The notes under the pieces are model-generated. The model was not told where the DNA came from and searched no databases. It was given only the letters and a program-made list of their open reading frames with translations. The position numbers and the translations under genes were made by a program. From the NCBI GenBank assembly GCA_030681635.1, contig JAUXRT010000126.1:1-11725 (forward strand): a DNA stretch of 11,725 nt, given 5' to 3'. The stretch comes from Reyranella sp. (GTDB taxonomy: Bacteria > Pseudomonadota > Alphaproteobacteria > Reyranellales > Reyranellaceae). Positions 4,967 through 11,725 of the stretch are shown in pieces; position 1 is the stretch's first letter, and each line of letters starts with the position of its first letter.

Positions 4967-5428
4967 TCAGGGCGACGGACCCGACGGGCTGCCGAACCGG
5001 GCTTTCAGGCGGGTCATGATCAGGTCGCGCGTCTCGCGGAACGCCTGCAACTGCGCGTCACGTGCCCCCTCGACCGCACTCGGATCGGGCAGCGGCCAGT
5101 ATTCGACCTCGGCTGCCGTGCCGCGGGTGAATTCCAGCGCCCGGTGATGCGCCTCCGGCGACAGGGTCACGATCAGCTCGAACGATGCCGGATCGACATC
5201 CTCGAACGTCTGGGCGTGATGGCGATGGACGTCGATGCCGAGCTCGTCCAGGGCGGCGACGGCGAAGCCATCGACCTCGCGCGCCCGCACGCCCACCGAT
5301 TCGACATAGACCGCCTGACCGTAGAGGCGCTTGGCCAGCGCTTCGGCCATCGGCGACCGTACCGAATTCTCGCTGCAGGCGAAGAGCAGACTGGCGGGCA
5401 AACCGCTCGAAACCGGCACGCCGCTCAT
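4967..5428 (-). CDS. Low-molecular-weight phosphatase (LMW-PTP / arsenate reductase-like)
   Basis: This 153-residue protein has the LMW-PTP P-loop FACSENSVRSP, a C-x5-R-S motif with nucleophile C18 and R24, and the general-acid loop WPLPDPSA (D115). These are all the catalytic residues needed for phosphotyrosine-type hydrolysis through a cysteinyl-phosphate. The related arsenate reductases of the thioredoxin-coupled type keep two further cysteines; here C18 is the only cysteine, so a phosphatase is more likely than an arsenate reductase. The start ATG 5428 overlaps the UPF0262 stop as ATGA, which indicates translational coupling. It is the last gene of the histidine/murA run and ends against the 14-bp hairpin. 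The physiological substrate is unknown. Confidence 0.9.
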   Translation of the reverse strand: MSGVPVSSGLPASLLFACSENSVRSPMAEALAKRLYGQAVYVESVGVRAREVDGFAVAALDELGIDVHRHHAQTFEDVDPASFELIVTLSPEAHHRALEFTRGTAAEVEYWPLPDPSAVEGARDAQLQAFRETRDLIMTRLKARFGSPSGPSP

Positions 5429-5898
5429 GACTTGATGTGAAGGGCGCAGATCAGGGTGAACAGCCGGCGGGCGGTATCGTGATCGACCTCGATCTTGCCG
5501 GCCAGCCGCTCGCGCAGCAGCTCCGATCCCTCGTTGTGCAGGCCGCGGCGCCCCATATCGAGCGCCTCGATCTGCGACGGTCCGAGCTTCTTGATCGCCG
5601 CGTAGTAGCTCTCGCAGATCAGGAAGTAGTCCTTCACGACCTTGCGGAAGGGCGTCAGCGACAGCACGATGTCGCGCAGCTTGCGATCGCCGTTGTCGCG
5701 CACGTCGAACACCAGCCGCTGCTCGAAGATACCGACCCGCAACCGGTAGGGGCCGGGCTCGCCGCCGACGAGATGGAAATCGTTCTCCTCGATGAGGTCG
5801 AACAGGGCGACGGCGCGCTCGTGCTCGACCTCGGGCGAGCGGCGCGCCACGGACTGCTCGTCCAGCACGATGTCGGCGATCCGGCGAGACTTCGGCAT
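5425..5898 (-). CDS. UPF0262 family protein
   Basis: This 157-residue cytoplasmic protein matches the UPF0262 family, a conserved alphaproteobacterial family without known function. Visible family-type segments are IADIVLDE near the N-terminus, HERAVALFDLIEENDF, a strand-rich centre (YRLRVGIFEQRLVFDVRD), LSLTPFRKVVKDYFLICESYY and the C-terminal HDTARRLFTLICALH. The start is ATG 5898, 10 nt downstream of the hisD stop, with no strong ribosome site; coupling to hisD is plausible. It overlaps the phosphatase start by 4 nt. Conserved linkage to hisD in this class is known, but no role in histidine synthesis has been shown to my knowledge. Confidence 0.9.
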   Translation of the reverse strand: MPKSRRIADIVLDEQSVARRSPEVEHERAVALFDLIEENDFHLVGGEPGPYRLRVGIFEQRLVFDVRDNGDRKLRDIVLSLTPFRKVVKDYFLICESYYAAIKKLGPSQIEALDMGRRGLHNEGSELLRERLAGKIEVDHDTARRLFTLICALHIKS

Positions 5899-5908
5899 CG
5901 CAGGCGCT

Positions 5909-7216
5909 CTAGCTTCGGCGATTCAGCCGGATCGAGATCGACCGGCCGTGCGCCTCGAGGCCTTCCGCGCCGGCAAGCGCCAGCGCCGCCGGGCCGAGGG
6001 CGGCCAGGGCATCGGGCGTGCAGGACACGAGCGAGGTGCGCTTGAGGAAATCCCCGACGCCGAGACCGCCCGAGAAGCGCGCCGCGCGCGAGGTCGGCAG
6101 CACATGGTTGGTGCCGGCGACATAATCGCCGATGGCCTCGGGCGTATGGCGGCCGAGGAAGATTGCCCCGGCGTGGCGGATCTTCTGCGACAGGGCCTCG
6201 GCGGCCGGCATCTCCATCGCAAGCTCGACATGCTCGGCGGCAATGCGATCAACGATCGGCGCACAGGCTGCAAGGTCGGGCACCAGGATGATGGCGCCAT
6301 TGTCGCGCCAGCTCTGCCGGGCGATCTCCGCCCGCTTCATCGTCTTGAGTTCGGCTTCGACGGCGCGCGCCACGGCGTCGGCAAAGGCGCGGTCCTGGGC
6401 GATCAGAACGGACTGCGACGAGGGATCGTGCTCAGCCTGCGAAAGAAGATCAGCCGCGATCCAGGCCGGATCGTTGCTTGCATCGGCCACGACCAGGATC
6501 TCCGATGGACCCGCGATCAGGTCGATACCGACCTGGCCGAAGACGCGGCGCTTGGCGGCGGCGACATAGGCATTGCCGGGCCCGGTGATCTTGTCGACCG
6601 GCTTGATCGACTGCGTGCCGTAGGCGAGTGCTGCCACCGCCTGGGCGCCGCCGATGCGCCAGATCTCGTCGGCGCCGGCGATGCCGGCGGCCAGCATGAC
6701 CAGTGGATTGACCACGCCGTCGGGCGTCGGCACGACCATGACGATGCGCCCAACGCCCGCCACCTTGGCCGGTACGATGTTCATCAGCACCGACGAGGGA
6801 TAGGCCGCGGTGCCGCCCGGCACGTAGACGCCGGCCGCGTCGACCGGCCGGTAGCGTGCGCCCAGCCTTGTGCCGGTGCTGTCGGTGAAATCGACATCCG
6901 TCGGCAGCAGCGCGCGATGGAAGGCCTCGATACGCCTGGCGGCAAACATCAATGCTTCGCGTTCCGCCGGCGGCACCTTGGCGGCGGCTTCGGCGCGCTC
7001 GGCCTCGCCGATACGCAAGCCTGCCGCGTCCGTCTCGAACCGGTCGAATTTCCGCGTGTAGTCGATCAGCGCCGCGTCGCCCCTGAGACGCACATCGGCC
7101 ACGATCTCGGCCACGACGCGGTCGACGTTCTCGTCGGTGTCCCGGTTGCGCCCGAGGAAGGCGGAGAAATCCTTCTCGAAGCCCGGCGCCGAGGCGTCGA
7201 GCCTAAGCGGCGGCAC
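5909..7216 (-). CDS. hisD: Histidinol dehydrogenase
   Basis: HisD oxidises L-histidinol to L-histidine in two NAD-dependent, Zn-dependent steps, the last reactions of the pathway. The 435-residue product is full length. Landmarks are YVPGGTAAYPSS (131-142), IGGAQAVAALAYGT, the NAD-site segment GPGNAYVAAAKR (212-223), GPSEI, Zn ligands Q260 and H263 in SQAEHDP, D364 in DYVAGTNH and H423 in EAHGRSI, and the catalytic pair E328-H329 in AAEHVEL. The start is GTG 7216, which overlaps the end of hisG by 14 nt and has GAGAGG six bases upstream; no other start lies near the expected N-terminal MPPLRLDASAPGF. It is co-transcribed with hisG and UPF0262. All key residues are present. Confidence 0.97.
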   Translation of the reverse strand: MPPLRLDASAPGFEKDFSAFLGRNRDTDENVDRVVAEIVADVRLRGDAALIDYTRKFDRFETDAAGLRIGEAERAEAAAKVPPAEREALMFAARRIEAFHRALLPTDVDFTDSTGTRLGARYRPVDAAGVYVPGGTAAYPSSVLMNIVPAKVAGVGRIVMVVPTPDGVVNPLVMLAAGIAGADEIWRIGGAQAVAALAYGTQSIKPVDKITGPGNAYVAAAKRRVFGQVGIDLIAGPSEILVVADASNDPAWIAADLLSQAEHDPSSQSVLIAQDRAFADAVARAVEAELKTMKRAEIARQSWRDNGAIILVPDLAACAPIVDRIAAEHVELAMEMPAAEALSQKIRHAGAIFLGRHTPEAIGDYVAGTNHVLPTSRAARFSGGLGVGDFLKRTSLVSCTPDALAALGPAALALAGAEGLEAHGRSISIRLNRRS

Positions 7217-7874
7217 GACTGACCTCTCGGAAACGGTCGATCCAGCGACCGACCCGCTCCGGCTGTGTCTTGAGCGCGGCGCGGTTGACGATGAAGCGCG
7301 AGGTGATGTCGGCGATGTGCTCGACCTCGACCAGGCCGTTCTCCTTGAGCGTGCGGCCCGAATCGACCAGGTCGACGATGCGGTGGCTGAGGCCGAGCGA
7401 GGGCGCCAGCTCCATCGCGCCCGAGAGTTTTACGCACTCCGCCTGCACGCCGCGCGCCGCGAAGTGCTTGCGTGTCACCTCGGGATATTTGGTGGCGATG
7501 CGGACATGGCTCCAGCGCCGCGGATCGTCGCTGCTCGCCATCTCGGCGGGCTCGGCGACGGCCAGTCGGCACCTGCCGATGCCGAGATCGATCGGCGCGT
7601 AGATTTCCGGATAGTCGAACTCCATCAGCACGTCGGCACCGGCGATGCCGAGGTGTGCCGCGCCGAACGCCACGAAGGTGGCGACGTCGAACGAGCGCAC
7701 GCGGATGATGTCGAGGTCGGGATGGTTGGTGGCGAAGCGGAGCTGGCGCGCATCGGGGTCGGCGAAGGCAGCCTCAGGCTCGATGCCGGCGCGTGCAAAT
7801 ACCGGCGCCGCCTCCTTGAGGATGCGGCCCTTGGGGATCGCCAGAATCAGCTTCTCGTTTGGCTCGCTCGACAC
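7203..7874 (-). CDS. hisG: ATP phosphoribosyltransferase, short form
   Basis: HisG joins ATP and PRPP to make phosphoribosyl-ATP, the first and regulated step of histidine synthesis. The 223-residue product is the short form: it has the catalytic domains (LILAIPKGRILKEA at the N-terminus, GIAGADVL, and the PRPP loop DLVDSGRTL at 168-176) but stops at SRAAA, without the C-terminal ACT-like regulatory domain of the long form. Short HisG works as a hetero-octamer with the HisZ subunit, which is not in this window. GTG 7874 is preferred because GGAG lies 9 nt upstream. GTG 7880 is too close to that site, and GTG 7925 would add 17 residues unlike the family. It overlaps hisD by 14 nt. Confidence 0.93.
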   Translation of the reverse strand: MSSEPNEKLILAIPKGRILKEAAPVFARAGIEPEAAFADPDARQLRFATNHPDLDIIRVRSFDVATFVAFGAAHLGIAGADVLMEFDYPEIYAPIDLGIGRCRLAVAEPAEMASSDDPRRWSHVRIATKYPEVTRKHFAARGVQAECVKLSGAMELAPSLGLSHRIVDLVDSGRTLKENGLVEVEHIADITSRFIVNRAALKTQPERVGRWIDRFREVSRAAA

Positions 7875-7937
7875 GACCACATGCTCCAGTAACGAATGCC
7901 CGCCCCTCGCCGAGGCCCCCGGCACTACGCGAGAGGG

Positions 7938-8363
7938 CTATTCGACCGGATGGGCGGGCTTCCAGGGGGTGGGCCAAGGCTCGCCCACATCCCCCAAATG
8001 GCATGCGAGGCGGCCGATTTCCAGCCGGATAGCCCGGCCGGAGGCAAAGCGCAGGGCCACTGAACCGTCGTTTTCCAGCGTCACGGCCAGCAATTCCAGC
8101 ATCCGGTCGGGCTCACTGAGCGGGATCTGGTGGTGCCGAATCGCCGTCACCTCGTTGAAAACAAGGGCGGAATGGGTCCGCGAATGGGCCGCCTCGATGG
8201 CCGGGTCGGCCTCCCACTGGAAGCGGTTGAGCAGCAGCACGAAGCGCTTCTCGTCCTTGAAATAGGCGCAGTCGCGCACCGCCACCAGGGCATCCTGGAC
8301 GGCGGCGGAGATCACGCCGAGGTCGTCGGCATCGAGTGCCGAGAGTTTCAGTTTGCCCAACAT
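7938..8363 (-). CDS. DUF2948 family protein
   Basis: The 141-residue product matches the DUF2948 family of alphaproteobacteria, usually found just downstream of murA. Family-like features are the N-terminal LKLSALDADDLGVISAAVQDA, the FLLLNRF-type segment (FVLLLNRFQWE), the long strand run MLELLAVTLENDGSVALRFASG, and the ending CHLGDVGEPWPTPWKPAHP. There is no signal peptide or membrane segment, so it is cytoplasmic. ATG 8363 is 4 nt after the murA stop, and 63 nt separate its stop from the preferred hisG start. The function is unknown; tight linkage to murA does not by itself show a role in wall synthesis. Confidence 0.9.
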   Translation of the reverse strand: MLGKLKLSALDADDLGVISAAVQDALVAVRDCAYFKDEKRFVLLLNRFQWEADPAIEAAHSRTHSALVFNEVTAIRHHQIPLSEPDRMLELLAVTLENDGSVALRFASGRAIRLEIGRLACHLGDVGEPWPTPWKPAHPVE

Positions 8364-8367
8364 CCGC

Positions 8368-9648
<1,281 letters not shown>

Positions 9649-9677
9649 GAATGGGGGACTCCTCAGACCTTGGGCAG

Positions 9678-10232
9678 TTAGATTTTGGGCAAGGTGACGC
9701 CGCGCTGGCCCTGGTATTTTCCGGCCTTGTCGCGGTAGGAGACCTCGCAGGGTTCGTTGCCCTGGAGGAAGAGAAACTGGCACGCGCCCTCGTTGGCATA
9801 GATGCGCGCGGGCAGCGGCGTGGTGTTGGAGAATTCCAGAGTCACGTGGCCTTCCCATTCCGGCTCGAGCGGTGTGACGTTCACGATGATGCCGCAGCGG
9901 GCGTAGGTCGACTTGCCGACGCAGATCACCAGCACGTCACGCGGGATGCGGAAATATTCCACCGTGCGCGCCAGCGCGAAGGAGTTGGGCGGGATCACGC
10001 AGATGTCGGTGGTGCGGTCGACGAAGCTGTTCTGGTCGAAGTTCTTCGGGTCGACGACGGCCGAATTCACGTTGGTGAAGATCTTGAAATCGTTGCCGAC
10101 GCGGGCGTCGTAGCCATAGGACGACAGCCCATAGGAGATGACGCCTTCGCGCTTCTGGGCATCGACGAAGGGCTCGATCATGCCCTTCTCCTGCGCCATG
10201 CGGCGGATCCAGCGGTCGGAGAGGATTGTCAT
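9678..10232 (-). CDS. dcd: dCTP deaminase
   Basis: Dcd deaminates dCTP to dUTP, feeding dTMP synthesis through dUTPase. The 184-residue protein has the family motif GKSTYARCG (S108 and R112 of the S-x3-R active-site pair), VTPLEPEWEGHVTLEFSN with E133 as the probable general base, and the C-terminal ACQFLF and KYQGQRGVTLP segments, which normally fold over the nucleotide. The N-terminus MTILSDRWIRRMAQ is typical. ATG 10232 is preceded by GGAAA about 8 nt upstream. It follows the 51-codon ORF after 52 nt and precedes murA by 29 nt. Monofunctional deaminase is more likely than the bifunctional deaminase/dUTPase, but the sequence alone does not prove this. Confidence 0.96.
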   Translation of the reverse strand: MTILSDRWIRRMAQEKGMIEPFVDAQKREGVISYGLSSYGYDARVGNDFKIFTNVNSAVVDPKNFDQNSFVDRTTDICVIPPNSFALARTVEYFRIPRDVLVICVGKSTYARCGIIVNVTPLEPEWEGHVTLEFSNTTPLPARIYANEGACQFLFLQGNEPCEVSYRDKAGKYQGQRGVTLPKI

Positions 10233-10284
10233 TCTTGTGTTTCCAGAGGGGTAGAGGCGCTTCTAGACGACGGGGCCCCCCGGC

Positions 10285-10440
10285 TCAACCGGAGTCCTTG
10301 TCCGGGGTGGTCCCGGCCCTCTCCTTGGCGCGCGCCTGGGCCTTGCGACGCTTGAGGTTTTCCCGCAGGGCCGCGGCCAGCCGCTCGGCCTTCTCCCCGG
10401 TTTTCCTGGGCGATTCAGCGGTTTTGGAGGGGCCGGTCAT
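10285..10440 (-). CDS. Small basic protein of 51 residues, unknown function
   Basis: This short ORF upstream of dcd encodes 51 residues. Its core, EKAERLAAALRENLKRRKAQ (16-35), is a strongly basic, probably amphipathic helix continuing into ARAKERAG, followed by a polar end. Lys and Arg are very frequent, and there is no cysteine or signal peptide. The codon pattern looks coding, and the R-E-N-L-(K/R)-R-R-K-A-Q-A-R-type stretch resembles small uncharacterised alphaproteobacterial proteins as I remember them; I have not searched. ATG 10440 has no good ribosome site (the preceding bases are pyrimidine-rich with CCGGA). The same-strand position and 52-nt gap suggest co-transcription with dcd. 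It may bind nucleic acid or ribosomes; this is speculation from charge only. Confidence 0.6.
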   Translation of the reverse strand: MTGPSKTAESPRKTGEKAERLAAALRENLKRRKAQARAKERAGTTPDKDSG

Positions 10441-10472
10441 GGTCCGGAAGGATACACCATTTGGCCCCGGCG

Positions 10473-10498
10473 GGGATCATTCACCCGTCGACGATCCC
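10473..10498. repeat. Inverted repeat between divergent genes
   Basis: GGGATC (10473-10478) and GATCCC (10493-10498) are inverted around a 14-nt spacer that holds the GTCGAC palindrome. They sit in the 84-bp gap between the basic ORF/dcd run and the divergent HXXEE gene, where an operator would be expected. Six-base arms can arise by chance in GC-rich DNA, so this is a weak call. Confidence 0.3.
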
Positions 10499-10524
10499 AC
10501 CCCCGCACCGCTAGCCTGCCAAGG

Positions 10525-11217
10525 ATGCTCACCTTCACCTATGTCTGGCCCTACATGGGCCTGGGCGCGGCCCTGCTGCTGGCGCTGCTTTTGGCGACCG
10601 ACCTGCTGCGCAGCGACCGCAGCGTCTCGCGCTGGCACGATCTCGTCTGGCTCGCCTGGGCTGGCACCTGGATCTACCTCGTCCACCAGTTCGAGGAGCA
10701 TGGCATCGACGCCGAAGGCGGCCACTATGCCTTCCGCGGCTTCATGTGCGCGACCCTGGGCTTTGCCGATCCCGCGGCCTGTCCGGTCCCCTTCTCCTTC
10801 ATCACCTCGGTGAACATCGCCGCCGTCTGGCTGGCGGGGCCCGCGGCCGCCTTGCTCGGCCGGCGCTGGCCCGCGCTGGCGCTGAGTTTCTTCTCCATCC
10901 CCTTCGTGAACGCGTTCGGCCATCTCGTGCCGGCCGCTCTCGCCGGCACCTACAATCCGGGCGTCGCCACGTCGATCGTGCTGTTCCTGCCGCTGTCGCT
11001 CTGGGCCTTCCACGTGGCTCTCGGCAGGCCCGATCTCGGATGGCGCGCCGTGGCCGCCACGATCATGGCAGGCTTCGTGCTGCATGCGATCCTGATCGGA
11101 TCTCTGCAGGCCTACGTGCATGGGCTGATCGGTAGCGGCCCGCTGGACCTGATCCAGTACCTCAATCCGGTGATCGCGGGCCTGATCGTTTTCCTTGCGA
11201 CGCGACGGCGCGCCTAG
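10525..11217 (+). CDS. HXXEE domain-containing integral membrane protein
   Basis: The 230-residue protein is almost wholly membrane-embedded, with about six or seven hydrophobic segments (roughly 9-27, 38-56, 92-112, 117-139, 147-166, 174-195 and 207-226). It carries the family-defining HQFEEHG motif (H54, E57, E58) at the end of a membrane helix, a second conserved region NAFGHLVPAALAGTYNPGVATS (129-150) with H133, and loop cysteines C75 and C86 that could form a disulphide if outside. The His/Glu pattern suggests a metal site or membrane enzyme, but the family function is unknown to me. ATG 10525 directly abuts AAGG, so there is no properly spaced ribosome site; a leaderless mRNA or a start at M11 (10555) is possible. 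Its TAG stop overlaps the AtuA-like stop. Confidence 0.85.
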   Translation: MLTFTYVWPYMGLGAALLLALLLATDLLRSDRSVSRWHDLVWLAWAGTWIYLVHQFEEHGIDAEGGHYAFRGFMCATLGFADPAACPVPFSFITSVNIAAVWLAGPAAALLGRRWPALALSFFSIPFVNAFGHLVPAALAGTYNPGVATSIVLFLPLSLWAFHVALGRPDLGWRAVAATIMAGFVLHAILIGSLQAYVHGLIGSGPLDLIQYLNPVIAGLIVFLATRRRA

Positions 11218-11725
11218 CGCGCGAGTCGGCGCGCCATCTCCGCCGGCACCCGCACCGGCATATCCAACAGCATCTGGGCGAAGGCCTTGGCCAGCGGATC
11301 GGCTTTTAGCGAGGCCATGCCACCGCCGCCCAGCGCCTGGCGCAGCAGGAAATTGAAGCCGTCGATGCCGGGCAGCCGCCAGCGGCTCACCTTGCCGTTG
11401 ATGCGGTGGGCGAAGTACCTGGCCACCGCCTCCTCCGTCACCTCCGCATCGAGGATCGGCTGGTACTCGGGCTTGCGCGCGAAGATGCCGATGTTGGCAT
11501 TGTCGCCCTTGTCGCCGGAGCGGCCGTAAGCCAGCGCCACCAGCGGCACAGTCTCCGTGGCGCCCGACGACGACGCGGCTGGCGGCGCTTCGACCGGCAG
11601 CGACTTCGCATCGAAGCCGCCGCTGCGGGCGCCTTCCTGCATCGCGATCCGATGACCGTCGATATCGACGGTGACCGGGACCTGGCTCTTGGGCACCAGG
11701 CAGGAGAACATGCGGATCACCGGAG
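11214..11725 (-). CDS. AtuA-like (acyclic terpene utilisation) family protein, C-terminal part
   Basis: The last 170 or so residues of an AtuA / DUF1446-type protein run off the right edge; the frame is open to the end. The visible part begins in the large domain (IRMFSCLVPKSQVPVTVDIDG), passes a linker rich in Pro, Ala and Ser (PPAASSSGATE), and enters the small C-terminal ferredoxin-like domain with the hallmark LAYGRSGDKGDNANIGIFAR, then RYFAHRINGKVSRWRLPG, FNFLLRQALGGGGMASL, and a C-terminal helix. AtuA proteins are linked to citronellol/geraniol degradation in Pseudomonas, but most relatives lie in other acyl-CoA pathways, so the substrate is unknown. Its stop shares the CTAG at 11214-11217 with the convergent HXXEE gene. 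Confidence 0.9.
   Translation of the reverse strand, partial: PVIRMFSCLVPKSQVPVTVDIDGHRIAMQEGARSGGFDAKSLPVEAPPAASSSGATETVPLVALAYGRSGDKGDNANIGIFARKPEYQPILDAEVTEEAVARYFAHRINGKVSRWRLPGIDGFNFLLRQALGGGGMASLKADPLAKAFAQMLLDMPVRVPAEMARRLAR

Noticed and set aside
5792..7222. Plus-strand open frame of 476 codons opposite hisD
   Set aside because: It lies wholly antisense to hisD and parts of its neighbours, its translation has biased composition (Arg, Gly, Asp, His) and no recognisable motif, and hisD has all catalytic residues. Long antisense frames are common in GC-rich DNA.
9649..9858. Upstream extension of the murA frame
   Set aside because: It is dcd read out of frame. The conserved MurA N-terminus starts at ATG 9648 behind a good ribosome site.
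10271..10282. Hairpin CGGGG/CCCCG after the 51-codon ORF as a terminator
   Set aside because: The stem is only five pairs with a 2-base loop that cannot close, there is no T-tract, and it would separate genes that look co-transcribed.

Overview
The window comes from the chromosome of a high-GC alphaproteobacterium. The evidence is the gene order murA / DUF2948 / hisD / UPF0262 / low-molecular-weight phosphatase / infA / maf / short RNase E/G / yacG / tRNA-Phe, a neighbourhood typical of that class, together with strong GC-rich codon use. I cannot place it to genus from the sequence alone; Rhodospirillales-like lineages would fit. There is no sign of a phage, transposon, integron or CRISPR array.

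Layout. At the left edge is the 3' end of a plus-strand M20-family amidohydrolase (to 491). It converges on a minus-strand series: tRNA-Phe (600-675), yacG, rng, maf and infA (to 2927). A plus-strand island follows (3102-4920) with three predicted exported proteins: a tandem pair of paralogues of unknown function and a small PepSY-like protein. It ends at a perfect 14-bp stem hairpin. The minus strand resumes with the phosphatase, UPF0262, hisD, hisG, DUF2948, murA, dcd and a 51-codon basic ORF (4967-10440), mostly with overlaps or short gaps. On the right, a divergent plus-strand HXXEE-type membrane protein (10525-11217) ends tail to tail with the 3' part of a minus-strand AtuA-like gene that runs off the window.

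How the genes fit together. The minus-strand cluster joins nucleotide supply and clean-up (dcd, maf), peptidoglycan precursor synthesis (murA), the first and last steps of histidine synthesis (hisG, hisD), translation initiation (infA), RNA processing (rng), a gyrase-inhibitor-type zinc protein (yacG) and a tRNA. Several junctions suggest translational coupling: ATGA between UPF0262 and the phosphatase, GTGA between maf and rng, an 8-nt overlap of rng with yacG, and a 14-nt overlap of hisG with hisD. maf, rng, hisD and probably hisG use non-ATG starts.

The most interesting points are the exported-protein island set into an otherwise co-directional housekeeping cluster, and the tRNA-Phe promoter. 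That promoter is a near-consensus -35/-10 pair whose 17-nt spacer is almost entirely a perfect 16-bp palindrome lying across the yacG stop codon. I did not find a clearly new multi-gene system; the paralogue pair is the best candidate for undescribed biology.
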